A DNA stretch of 64,000 nucleotides, taken from contig CP137675.1 of NCBI GenBank assembly GCA_037976565.1, positions 29,377,637 to 29,441,636 of the forward strand, in the 5' to 3' direction. Made by a program: the position numbers and the translations under genes. Below are positions 13,545 to 24,977 of this stretch, in pieces. Position 1 is the first letter of the stretch. Every line of letters starts with the position of its first letter. The notes under the pieces were generated by a model. It had not been told where the DNA came from. It was given only the letters and a program-made list of their open reading frames with translations, and ran no database searches. The DNA comes from Mesocentrotus franciscanus (lineage: Eukaryota; Echinodermata; Echinoidea; Camarodonta; Strongylocentrotidae).

Positions 13545-13812
13545 GTCTTCCTCCCCTTTCCCTTCCTACCCCCACTTTCTAGCCCCTGCCGTGCCCTTCC
13601 TTCCCTTTCTCTTCCTTCGCATCCGATTCCCCTCCATTCTCCTGCCTTTCCTTCCCTTCCCCTCCTTTTCCTTCCCTTCCACTCCTTTCCCACTTTTCCC
13701 ATGCGTACCCCATCCATGCTTCATTCTCACCCCTCCCCACCTTTTCCTCCCACATCCCTCCTCTGCCGCTTCCCCTTCCCTTCCGCTAACCCTTTCCATT
13801 CCACTCCCCGGA
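13545..13812. repeat. Polypyrimidine tract (CCTTCC-rich, ~270 bp)
   Basis: The plus strand is almost purely C and T, built from cttccc and ccttcc words with sparse purines. The overlapping ORFs on both strands (13517-13821) are translations of this bias. Confidence 0.85.
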
Positions 13813-14862
13813 ATCGCTTGAGTAGTTTTAGGTATGGAGCTATGAGCTAAATTAATTTATAGGTAACACGAAATGTTTTATTTTTGTGTTGACTTATAAC
13901 AAAGAAAGAAATGTGACTCAACTTCGGACACGTAAATAATTAGGCAGGAAAAACAATATGTGAGCGGATGAAATGTTTTCAATGTCCGATTTGGGGGAGC
14001 GTTCCAACCAGGACATTCCATTTTGTTGTAATTTGTAATATCTCCAATTTATATCACCTGTTCATAAAACGATATCAATTTAAACTACACAACATGACTT
14101 ACAAGATGCGCATGAGACCACATACTCGTAACTAGTTGCTAAGACGTGTGTGTATGTTGGTATCGGTAGTGGTAGAGGGGGTGGGGTGCTCACTACAAAA
14201 GAATGTTTTGCTCATGTAATGGGACTTGTATGTCATATAAACATTCCCATCCAGGCGTGATTTTAATGCTATCGATTTAACCCCATTCCATGAGCTAGAC
14301 CGCCCGTGTTTTCTCAAATAACATTGTTTAAACCTCCCCAAGACGCTTTAAGAAGGCGAGAAAAGTAGGTTTTATGTACAATAAGGGGTAGTATTTACTG
14401 TAAAAGAGGGCAGGGGAGGGAAGGGTTTTAAGCTTTATTGAATTGGATGTAAGATAATACAACCGGTTCATTTGCATATATGTAGGCAACATTTATCAAA
14501 GAAGCAAAAAAAAAATTTCAAACAAAAGTAAAGAATATCACATGTTTGTCTTTTGAGTGATATTAAAATGCAGGAAAACGAACTAAAAAGGATTGCATTT
14601 TTACGTACTCTGACATGGATGAGAGAGAACAAATAAGTTTCTTAACTCGATACACGTGGGGTTTTTCGACAAAGAGAAATAAATAATAGAATTGACGACA
14701 TCAAATTGATCTTGGCGCAGTGTCAACCCTGTTCTCCTCTAGCGACGTCTGTGCGCCCCCGAAGGATACATTGTAAACATGCATGGCATGAATAGCGTTC
14801 GAAGTTTGTACCGTGAATGTTTTTTTTGACGCATTAACCCTGACCTTTGAGGAAACGGGAAT
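13813..14862. other. No supported feature
   Basis: No ORF above about 70 codons and no inverted-repeat structure recognised. Confidence 0.4.
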
Positions 14863-15105
14863 CAGTGGCGTAGCTCTAGGGGGCACCCCTCCCATCGAAC
14901 AGTATTTAAAAAAAAAGAAATACAAAAGAAAAAGAAGAGAAAAAATAGAGAGAGGGTAGCGTATGAAGAGAAAGATTATCGCCTACCACGCCACTCGACG
15001 ACCTTGTTCTTTTTTTCTTCTTTTCATTCACCTAGTATTAAAGACGGGACCCCTCCAACATGTCCAATGGCACTGGCGCCCCTCAAATGCTACCCTACGC
15101 CCCAG
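14863..15105. mobile_element. Possible hAT-like MITE
   Basis: Starts CAGTGGCGTAGCTCTAGG at 14863. A plausible right end is CTACGCCCCAG at about 15095-15105, but the 8-base flanks match at only four positions, so the right boundary is uncertain. CTACCACGCCACT at about 14983 is an alternative end. Confidence 0.3.
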
Positions 15106-15348
15106 GCTCTAATCACCCCCACCAATCTTGGGAGGGAGAAACTCCCGTGTGATGGACGTTGATTGGACCCCTTCTACCATTGATAGGGGGCAAAGAAAAT
15201 CCGATGAGTCGTTGGAATGTTTGCTCATCAGTAATAGCATGACGCGGATGACATTTGTGACGCCAACTTTTGCCGACTGTGGTTATCTCGGGACGAATAT
15301 TAAAGAAAGGAGATGACTTTACGGACGTCATATCACAGCACATATATA

Positions 15349-16013
15349 CCGTGTGAGTCCAAAAAAGTTTACACCTTGAAAATTGCTAATTATTTTAAAT
15401 ATCATCTATGAACAGTAAAAAATTATACATCTTATGAAAGAGTATTTTATCCCAAATCATTTGGTATCATTTTTGTGTGGTATGTTTTCACGCTTGGATG
15501 AACAGGAGGCATTGTTTGCTAGAGTGCAAAAATCGACTTGCGCCAAAGAGATGCCTACAGCATGTATTACGTTGGGATTAGTGGAGTGAGAGAATGAATT
15601 AAATGCATCAAATGAAATGCATTGCATATGCTTTTTGCAGAAACAAAGTCACACACGCACACACGCACACACACACGCGCACAAATGTTCTTTTATATTT
15701 GATATTCGATATTTGATATGTGTGGCATGATTAATTTTGTTAGGGATGTTATTTGGATCTGCAAAAACCGATTTAATACGAAAATTGTTTCATTTAAACA
15801 TCAGATAAGCAACTTTGGCGCAAGTCGATTTTTGCACTCTCGCAAACAATGCCTCCTGTTCATCCAAGCGTGAACACATACCACACGAAAATGATACCAA
15901 ATGATTTGGGATAAAACACTCTTTCATAAGATGTATGATAATTTACTGTTCATAGATGATTTTTAAAATAATTAGCAATTTTCTAGGTGTAAACTTTTTT
16001 TTGACTCACACTG
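15349..16013. mobile_element. TA-flanked foldback element with ~200-bp arms
   Basis: Nearly 200 bp at 15349-15549 are repeated in inverted orientation at 15812-16013, including CGTGTGAGTCC/GACTCACACTG ends, the AAGTTTACACC block and CGACTTGCGCCAAAG at the inner boundary. TA flanks both ends, consistent with the Tc1/mariner superfamily. The ~260-bp loop contains a (CA)n tract (about 15650-15682) and no coding sequence. The arms differ by few bases, which suggests a fairly young insertion. Confidence 0.85.
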
Positions 16014-16066
16014 TATAGGGCATCTCAAATATTACGAAGTCGATGGTGCCTCCTTCTATTATGGTG

Positions 16067-16742
16067 GTGTGACCAAAGTTCGCGTACTAACACTAAATGC
16101 GATTAAACAGGAGAACGATACGCGATGCCTGTGTTGGACTGAGACAACGAAATCTTTGAGCACCGTCGACAACTCCAAAGGTCAAAATGCGACATAAAAA
16201 TGTGAATAAGCTAGCTTTTTCACGCTTTTTATCATAACAAATTGTTTTGTTTTTTATATGAAAATCAGTTTATTAAAGGGATTTACTCCGAAAAATAATG
16301 ATAAAATTTCAATTTCTTACGCGCCGTATCTGTGTTTGTGAATTTTAATGAAACTACGATTCTACGGGGTTCGTAAGATCAGAATACAAATTTAGAAGGG
16401 AAAGTGGAGAGACAAAGAGAGAAAAGAGAGAGAACTCATGTATGGCTGACATATAAAAAGGAGACACATGAAATACGTTTTAAACAAACAAATGACATGC
16501 AGATAGGGACTACACTGTAATTAACACGTGAACAATGACAAATATTGTCTTTTTTTTGCAATATTTAACAAGGGTATTTTTTTCGGGCAAAATTTCAATG
16601 ATACAGAGAAATTATTATCTATTTCAAAGTTTCAATATAAAGTTCGGCTTCTGATTGGAACTATGTCACTTTTTGGAATGTTTACATATATAAAGCCCAC
16701 CACAAGAGGGCAGTCAATATAATGCGCGAACTTTGGTCACAC
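16067..16742. mobile_element. Inverted-repeat element (18-bp TIRs)
   Basis: GTGTGACCAAAGTTCGCG at 16067-16084 is exactly complemented at 16725-16742. The two ends are 676 bp apart. No convincing target duplication was seen. The interior has no coding sequence beyond a 64-codon ORF. The copy lies 53 bp right of the preceding foldback element. Confidence 0.65.
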
Positions 16743-16857
16743 TTTTTGACAGACGTCGGTAGTGGTAAGCCTTCCGATTTTCTCGTCTTATCATTGGTTT
16801 GAAGTCAATACAGTCTTGGAATGTTATATAATCTGATTATATGTTAATATAACACTG
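16743..16857. other. Short spacer
   Basis: Unremarkable AT-rich spacer. Confidence 0.4.
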
Positions 16858-17045
16858 TAATTAACAATGACAATAAAAGTAATACTAACAATGATATTAA
16901 TGAAATAATATCATTGATAATAATAGTAAAATTAGTAATAACACAATTAATGATAATAATAACGATAATAATAATATGTATACTGTGGCTGCTACTGCTA
17001 CTGCTGTTGCTACTACTACTTCTAATCTTGCTGGTGCTATCATTA
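16858..17045. repeat. Degenerate AAT then GCT/ACT triplet array
   Basis: aataataat and gataataat words shift to gctactgctactgctgttgctactact at about 16988-17025. The two motifs are contiguous, and neither is pure. Confidence 0.7.
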
Positions 17046-19684
17046 CCCTTCTAACTATACATTGAACTCGACTAAATTTAAAAATTCGTCTAAAAATGAG
17101 GATCCGCTTTGTTTGTTAAGCCAGGAGCCTATATCAGCTTTCGACACAGAGAGAATGAATGCATTACCATGGCAACAGCATCGAAAAGATGATGACAAGG
17201 TTTTATCTCGATTTTCTCTGTCTGAAGATAGCAAATGAATAAGCCTTTCAATTCTTATGAAATATTGGAAGACATTTTTTTGCATAAATCACACAATTAG
17301 ACGATGATGTTGATCTTGGCTGTATATATCAAGATTCGCATTTCCTGATATTAAGTTGTTTTTAAGGAAAACAAAAAAGAGAGATCAGTAAAAGTGAAAA
17401 TCTGGAAGAAAAAAAGACGTGTATAGTGACTTAACTCTCCCCGTAGCTCTTTACAACAACAACAATAACATCAACAACAACAACATAAATCCTATTTTCT
17501 TCTTTATTATAAATGTCCCATATATATGTTATTATTACTGTACATAATTGTGTTTTCACACAAATTTTCTTTTTAATGAAATACGTACTCATTCTTTCAT
17601 CCGCAACCATGAAAGAATTGTAAAATGTTCAGTTCAAGGCAATGCAACTTTAAAATTTCATATCTTTCACATGATTTTGTTTTAACTGTCATTTTTCTTC
17701 CTCTCCTGTGTAGTATTTTTCTCTCCTTTTATTAAAACCTTTGACATACCTTCTCACTTGGATGCGCTGAAAGGAACCCCGGTCAATGATTTTATTCATT
17801 CTATTTCCGCCTTTCACGACAACATAAACAATTTTATTCGACATTGCCAAGCCATTTGTGGTTTCGGGCGTATATCCCTCATCTTTTGCTTGAATAAACC
17901 TTTTTTTTCTAGGTTACCGGATAAAACATTTATGTTTTCTCCTTCTATTGAGATATCAGTGGGGTTTTTTTTCACACGTGGCTCCCGAGACAAGCTTCAT
18001 TCATATGCTTAATCTACTGTGGATTCCCGTCTATTCCTGGTCTGCGGAGAAATTATACATCACTTAAACGGCCATGACGCAAGGAAATGCTTCAGTTGAA
18101 TGACTTTCTACGAAACATGAAAGGAAACTTATAACATTGAATGTTTTATAGCTACCTTTCCTATGGCGGTTGGGTTTTTATGGTGTGCGCACACAATTAA
18201 GGCAGTAAAAATGGACATCCACTATCTCAAAGAAAGACCAAAACAATAGAAAATGCCTAATTCTACTAATTATGCTGATAAAGCAGCGTAGTTATGTTTC
18301 TTCTTCTCCTTCTTCACCCCCTCCTTGTATGTGATATTTTGTCATCCATACAGATATGGTGAAGGGTTTTTTTTCTTATTTATTCACGGTAAAAGCCCAG
18401 TTCAGCTGTTCGGCTGTTTTACAATGGGGCCGTGCATATACAATAAAAATACAAAGTAATCATAAGAACAAAACTATATATCATATAAAGAATAACGAAA
18501 TAGTAGAATTACTGATGACACACCGTGTAGAGATAAATTATATGAAATTCGTATGCATGTATACATCAATATAAAGTTGTTTATAAGTTGGCTTTTAAAA
18601 AAACATATTGTAAAGAAATATCAAAGGATTATAACCATGACATAGATATGATGAAATATGCTAAAATATGATATAAATATACTATAATATAATACAATAT
18701 AGTGAAAATATAGTAAACATAGTTAAATTTATTAAAACAAAGAAAAATTGGATAAAAGTGAAATACGGGCTTACTAAGAATTGAAAATATTTATTAATAC
18801 GATAAAATAGCATTGTCAAGTTGTATTTAGACAAAACAACAAAAATACAATTATTTTAAACTTATATACAAGGGAAGTAAAAATTAGTAAAATATTATTA
18901 AAAATATAAACATGTATATACAAATTAGTGTACCTTTCCATCCCACTATCACTTTCTGTAATAAAAAAAAAAATGTGTGGAGGGGGCATCTAATGTTATT
19001 CAGCAAATTGTCTCGTCTTTGACGTATAGAATCCAAAATGATCAAATGCTCTTTAAAATAGTAGAGCACGTTCATATGATTTGATTAAACCAAAATGTTA
19101 TCATTTCAATTCTATTGATTGCGGAGTGAACACATAGAATAGTTTTATAGCAATATACAATGTCCGATTTTCTCCATCTATGTTTGCTTTTGCGTACCAC
19201 ATGTCAAAATCACACTTGTCGAAAGTTTTAGGGGTGAACGATTATCGAAAGTTCCTAAAGGTAACACTCTCTTGAAGTTGTCACGTTTTTCACAATTTTT
19301 TAAATATTTTTGTGTGTGTTTTTTTAATTCAAAATGTAGGTTGTTTAGACATGGGACCATAACTGACTACTATTGAATCGATTCGGGCATAATATGTTGG
19401 GTACCAAGACTATTGTTTTCCTTGATGGGTTGGGCATGGTTTCCTTTTACCCACAGTTTTCAGTCATTATTCATGGGCCTTTAACTTTAAACTGAGAAAA
19501 CTCAATAATAGTCAGGCCCCAGAGGAAAGACCAAATTTTGTGGCAGGTCTTATTTTCTCTGTAGTCTCGAACATGCAGTCTTAATGTTGGTGCATTCTGT
19601 GAAAAATAGTTGCCATGGTAATACAAGAAGTCATAATTACTTGAAATCAATGCATACGTATTCTATAGTATACTTCAGTAATGT
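17046..19684. other. No supported gene
   Basis: Contains an 84-codon plus ORF at 17758-18012 and others of 60 to 76 codons, none with a recognisable domain. Very AT-rich at 18600-18910 with repeated ataatata-like words. No repeat boundary was identified. Confidence 0.4.
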
Positions 19685-20172
19685 TGAAAGAGAATGAAGG
19701 AGGGAGAGAGAGAGGGGGAGGGATAAACAAAGAGGGAGAGAGGAAGAGAGAGGATGAAGATAAGAAGGCGAGAGAGAGAAAGAGAGAGGATGAAGATGAG
19801 AAGGAGAGAGAGAAAGAGAGAGGATGAAGATGAGAAGGAGAGAGAGAAAGAGAGAGGATGAAGATGAGAAGGAGAGAGAGAAAGAGAGAGAATGAAGATG
19901 AGAAGGAGAGAGAGAAAGAGAGAGGATGAAGATGAGAAGGAGAGAGGGAAAGAGAGAGGATGAAGATGAGAAGGAGAGAGAGAAAGAGAGAGGATGAAGA
20001 TGAGAAGGAGAGAGAGAAAGAGAGAGGATGAAGATGAGAAGGAGAGAGAGAAAGAGAGAGGATGAAGATAAGAAGGAGAGAGAGAAAGAGAGAGGATGAA
20101 GATGAGCAGGAGAGAGAGAAAGAGAGAGGATGAAGATGAGAAGGAAAGAGAGAAAGAGAAATAGAGAAGAGG
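19685..20172. repeat. 34-bp minisatellite, ~11-12 copies, in a GA-rich tract
   Basis: A unit of the form GAGAAGGAGAGAGAGAAAGA followed by GAGAGGATGAAGAT recurs with ggatgaaga at 19788, 19822, 19856 and onward every 34 bases to about 20150. The first spacing (19752 to 19788) is 36. The unit has no stop on the minus strand in any frame, so all three minus frames stay open. The longest runs 19637-20365, 242 codons, and reads as Ser/Leu/Phe/Ile repeats. These are not genes. Confidence 0.92.
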
Positions 20173-21454
20173 GATAGAAATATGAATAAATATGAATATA
20201 AACGCGACAAATAGGCCAGGGCGAGGGATGGCTAAAAGATATTGAGAAAGAGACAAGATTGAGTGGGGAAAACAAAATATCGTATTGAAAAGAACAACAC
20301 CAATTAAAGGTACTAACATTTGTACATACATTGAACTCCCATGGAAAACTCTCTCTTTGGCCCATAAGTGGTAAGGTATGATAAGGTGATAAGATGATAA
20401 GGTATACTATAGCCTTGGTTTCACAAAACAGTTACGATCAATCGCAATGCTAGATCTCTAGCATTAGCCAGGAAAGATTCACTGTCTTTGTAATAAATTT
20501 CATACTAAATGAAATTCATTCGCATTGACAAAAATAACCTATTGAATATTGAATTGAAACGGATCAGGAACTACTGACACTTTGTGGTATTATATTTATA
20601 TTGAGAAAACACCTTTTTAGTTCAATTGTGTATTTAAGACGTTATCAAAACTATTATTCTTGTTTCATTATCGATCCATATATTTGTTCTTGTTTTGTTT
20701 TGGTCATTTATTCATTGAAATATTTTACCTATATTTATTTGTTAATCGTTTTACAGTGTAATTTTCTTTTATTATGTAATACAGTACAGGGCTCTCTTGC
20801 GAAGCAGTTTGAAGTACTGAAGAGACTACCTCGTATAAAGAACACAGAGTAAATAAATACATAAATAAATAAATAAATATATTTCATAATTAAATCTGCA
20901 AGTGACACCATAATTGACTATATGTATTACGATTGATCGCAATTCCTGATCAAACATGCGCCCAAAGGCGTCCCTCCCAAAAAAAAATGATCCTGGCACA
21001 CCTTATCATCATTGTCGCCATGTTCCATTTACCGTTATGTCACCTACACATCATCGTATCAGCTGTAAAGTACAGACCCGGGGTCGCGCATCGCCGAGAC
21101 GTCTCACCCACCGGGGTCCTGGGAGACCAACCCGGCCGTCGCCGATGACGGGGGTATTATAGTGCATCCCTTCGATTGAGATAGGATACATCATCGCAGG
21201 ATACAGGTGACATACATCAAATGTCTTCCCGATAAAGCTTTACAGCGTCATAATTCAAGAGTTTGCGAGATAGAATGTGACATGCAATAAAGGAGTTTGC
21301 GCTTTAAGGCCTGGTGCCCATGTTCGGATTGATGTATCTTCTTCCTGTTATTGAGAGGTTTATAGGAGTATTTTGATGAATTCTATCCTCTCTTGGTTAA
21401 CAACGAGACAGATACCAGTTATCAAACCTGGGTTATCATTAACGATGATAGTAG
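20173..21454. other. No gene; (AAAT)n tract and a GC-rich island
   Basis: An (AAAT)n tract lies at 20849-20881. A sharply GC-rich stretch at about 21070-21155 (cgcatcgccgagacgtctcacc) stands out from AT-rich flanks and is bracketed by an imperfect inverted word GTCACCT (about 21039)/AGGTGAC (about 21205). The ORFs over it are 68 to 71 codons with no recognised domain. Confidence 0.4.
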
Positions 21455-22537
21455 TGTTTCATCGACTATACAAAAGCCTTTGATAAAGTAAGACACGATC
21501 AGTTATTTGAAGACTTAACCAAGATTGGACTAGACACGAAGGATATCAAGTTATTGCAAAGTCTTTATTGGGAGCAAACAGCATGTGTTAGGGTAGAAAC
21601 AGAATTAAGTGACTACATCAACATTAAGAGGGGGGTTCGGCAAGGATGTGTCATGTCTCCAGATCTCTTCAATTATTACAGTGAGTTGATACTTAGAAAC
21701 CTAGAACAGGAAAGAGGATTGAAAGTAGGAGGACATAATATCACAAACATACGGTATGCGGATGATACTATATTAATCGCAGAATCGGAGAAGGACCTGC
21801 AGCGACTTTTGGATGTTGTCGTCAGAGAAAGTGACAAGAGAGGATTATCATTAAATTACAAGAAAACGGAATGCATGGTAATTTCAAAGAAGGGAGGAAT
21901 ACCATGCTCTCTTAAGATCAACAACAATCAAATAAAGCAAGCCACATCTGTTAATTACCTCGGGACTACAATTACAGAAGATGCAAGGGGCGAGCAAGAA
22001 ATCAAGAGAAGGATTGCACTTGCAAAATCAACTTTCTCCAAGTTAGAAAACATCCTAAAGAATAAGAAGCTGAAGATGAAAACGAGACTCCGCGTACTCA
22101 ATTGCTACGTGTATCCAGTTCTAATGTATGGATGTGAAGCTTGGACCCTGACATCAGACCTAAGAAAGCGACTGGAAAGTTGTGAAGTTTGGTTCCTGAG
22201 AAGGATGCTAAGAATATCATGGACAGAAAGAGTTTCTAATGATGAGGTATTTGCCATGGCAGGAACAAGACGAAAGCTTCTGAATAATATAAGAGGTCGA
22301 CAGCTGAGCTTCTTGGGCCATGTTATACGGAAGAATGGTTTGGAAAATCTTGCACTGACTGGAAGAATCGAGGGGAGGAGGAGTAGGGGTAGAAGGAGGA
22401 TTCTGTGGATGAGTAGCTTAAGGAGTGGGATTTCTGAATGTGGAATTGATCTCGGGGAGAATGAATTACTTCATAGAATATGGGATAGAGAGTTGTGGCA
22501 CTCCATGGTCGCCAACGTCTCAGGATATGGCACATAG
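21455..22537 (+). pseudogene. 5'-truncated LINE reverse transcriptase (RTE-like)
   Basis: The open frame lacks the N-terminal endonuclease and the start of the reverse-transcriptase domain. It becomes readable at CFIDYTKAFDKV (21455-21490), the RT block carrying the first catalytic Asp, just after two in-frame TAG codons. Counting from the Met at 21554, GVRQGCVMSP (residues 27-36) and the catalytic YADD (68-71) follow, then the thumb-like segment and a long basic C-terminus with YGCEAWTL and SWTERVSNDEV, ending GYGT. These blocks are those of non-LTR retrotransposon polymerases that copy their own RNA by target-primed reverse transcription. The frame is intact over 360 codons, so the insertion is probably recent. 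The missing 5' part makes it non-functional as an element. The clade call (RTE-like) rests on the very short 3' end. Confidence 0.88.
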
Positions 22538-22549
22538 AAGAAGAAGAAG
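22538..22549 (+). mobile_element. LINE 3' terminus, (GAA)n tail
   Basis: The stop codon (22535-22537) is followed at once by aagaagaagaag. An almost absent 3' UTR ending in a short tandem repeat is typical of RTE-type LINEs, and this marks the right boundary of the insertion. Confidence 0.7.
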
Positions 22550-23466
22550 TGTCACCTTTGTGTGACATGACCGTTACGAACGCTTGTTTCATTAATGGAA
22601 AACAAACAAACACCAGAATAAACAATTTATCATGGCCTTTGAGACTAAAATATCGTTACTGTTGTTTGTTAAACGTGTTTTATTTACACCCGTTAGTTTC
22701 TCGAAACGATCGGAAGAACTTTTGTTTAAATGAACCTTTGGGTAAATTTAAAACCTGGGTGTTTTGCCTTTGGCCATCATGCCCAGCTCATGTAATATAG
22801 TCAATGTACTGTTAGCAAATTTCAAAAGGTGATACACTTGGCTATTGAAATTGGCATCAGTATATATATTTTTTCTCGAAATACGATCATAATAAAAATA
22901 AAAAACGAAATATTCTTAGTCTGTATCGTAATACTTTTGATACAATGATTTTTTCAAAGATAGATATAAAAAAAAAATTGTTATTGAAACGAAGCGTGAT
23001 TCATCGATCCGAAATAGATTCTTCTATTTTAGCATGCTTGATGCTCGTCATCCAAAGATACTATCTAAGTCTTGTAGAGATATGGAAATGAATAAAAACA
23101 TGTTGATTATGTCATGTTTTCATATTCCCCTTTATATAAGATTTGCAGGCGCCAATGCCACAGGCGCCAAAATCGTAATCGAAGGCGTTTTATTGCGGGT
23201 GATAAACTCCAATAAGTGCACTCACAAGAAAGTACACCATCAAAAGTATATAATGACATGAAAATAAACAAAATGTTAACTGGCCAAATCATGCAAACAA
23301 TTATATTTGAGATAATTTGTGAAATCTTTAACTGATATTATATGTGGCCGTCGTGCGAGTGAAATAACGGGCCTACGCGTTACCTTTTTAAAACCTCATC
23401 TCAGTGTACGGAGGAATAAGTTCTAAGCAGGGGTTAAAATAGTAGTATCTTTCTCTTTACCAACTA
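22550..23466. other. No supported feature
   Basis: Plain sequence. Inverted word GGCGCC pairs near 23150-23170 are too short to interpret. Confidence 0.4.
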
Positions 23467-23949
23467 AGACCCCGTTTACAGTGAGAAAAGGGCCAGGGCC
23501 GCGGCCCTGGCCCCGCAATTTTGTGCGTTTACAGTGGCAGGCTCGGCCGCGGCCTAAATTGTAACCTTTCAATATTGTGTCGTAGTAGCGCTCTGCATGT
23601 AAACAAACGATTATTTGGGGGCGCGCCGGGGGTCACAGTACAGATCCGGTGGCGATTGTTACATGCATGCATGCAGCGCAGTACGGCGTGATTATCCTAT
23701 GACGTAATGATCCTTTCACTTCCGGGGTAACAGTTAGCCTCGCAATTGGCCGCGCATTTGGCCCTGCGTGCGTTTACAGTGAGAAAAGCCGGGCCGCGGC
23801 CCGGCCGCGGCCGAGACTACCTCCAGGGCAGGGCCAAATGCGCGGCCAGTTTGGCCTCGCAATTGGCCTTTTGCGCGTTTACAGTGCTAGGCCGGGCCGC
23901 GGCTCGGCCCGGCCCGGCCAGGCCTTTTTGCTCACTGTAAACGGGGTCT
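23467..23949. mobile_element. GC-rich inverted-repeat element with subterminal repeats
   Basis: Ends are AGACCCCGTTTACAGTGAG (23467-23485) and its complement CTCACTGTAAACGGGGTCT (23931-23949), a perfect 19-bp TIR. The core word GTTTACAGTG recurs in direct orientation near 23527, 23770 and 23877. Each time it is followed by GC-rich gccgcggcc blocks made of GGCC/CCGG palindromes. Target-site duplication is unresolved (flanks TA and ATA). No coding sequence. It abuts the left end of the 331-bp tandem repeat. Confidence 0.8.
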
Positions 23950-23986
23950 ATAAACAAAGAAATCCGACGAAATGTTCGTGGGATCT

Positions 23987-24977
23987 TACACAATCTACGC
24001 ATGGGCTTTAAGTTCAAATCCTCACCCAGGCCCCTGCATAGCCACCAAGCGTTTTCTGTACTACTAGCATACATAAAGTCAGCACTGATCAGCGAGAAAA
24101 GGGGATCACTCATTATCACTGTACGTGTGAGTCAACAACATAAATAATGTTAATACAGAATAAAGAACAAAGAGGCATTTCCCCCCTCGGAAGAGAAGAC
24201 AAATCTTCTCTTCTCAATGATTTCTAAATTTACAGTCATTTACATATCCTCAATCAATAATATTTCAGCGCTCAAATGCAACAATCGCTTTAATGCGGAT
24301 CGATGACGGCATCATCTACACAATCTACGCATGGGCTTTAAGTTCAAATCCTCACCCAGGCCCCTGCATAGCCACCAAGCGTTTTCTGTACTACTATCAT
24401 ATCATAAAGTCAGCACTGATCAGCGAGAAAAGGGGATCACTCATCATCACTGTACGTGTGAGTCAACAACATAAATAATGTTAATACATAATAAAGAACA
24501 AAGAGGCATTTCCCCCCTCGGAAGAGAAGACAAATCTTCTCTTCTCAATGATTTCTAAATTTACAGTCATTTACATATCCTCAATCAATAATATTTCAGC
24601 GCTCAAATGCAACAATCGCTTTCATGCGGATCGATGACGGCATCATCTACACAATCTACGCATGGGCTTTAAGTTCAAATCCTCACCCAGGCCCCTGCAT
24701 AGCCACCAAGCGTTTTCTGTACTACTATCATATCATAAAGTCAGCACTGATCAGCGAGAAAAGGGGATCACTCATCATCACTGTACGTGTGAGTCAACAA
24801 CATAAATAATGTTAATACATAATAAAGAACAAAGAGGCATTTCCCCCCTCGGAAGAGAAGACAAATCTTCTCTTCTCAATGATTTCTAAATTTACAGTCA
24901 TTTTACATATCCTCAATCAATAATATTTCAGCGCTCTAATGCGACAATCGCTTTTTATGCGGATCGATGACGGCATG
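23987..24977 (+). repeat. 331-bp tandem repeat, 3 copies
   Basis: A block containing ACAATCTACGCATGGGC recurs at about 23990, 24320 and 24651. Copies 2 and 3 are nearly identical across the whole unit, including an identical 61-codon frame at 24293-24478 and 24624-24809. Copy 1 lacks the unit start, next to the GC-rich element at 23467-23949. The array ends at GCGGATCGATGACGGCATG (about 24959-24977). The repeated ORF is most simply a passenger of the duplication. Confidence 0.92.

Noticed and set aside
19637..20365. A 242-codon minus-strand ORF and two overlapping long frames
   Set aside because: They are translations of a 34-bp GA-rich minisatellite; all three frames are open because the unit lacks stops.
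24013..24700. B-box-like AGTTCAAATCC in the 331-bp repeat
   Set aside because: The flanking bases do not form a T stem and no A box is visible upstream.
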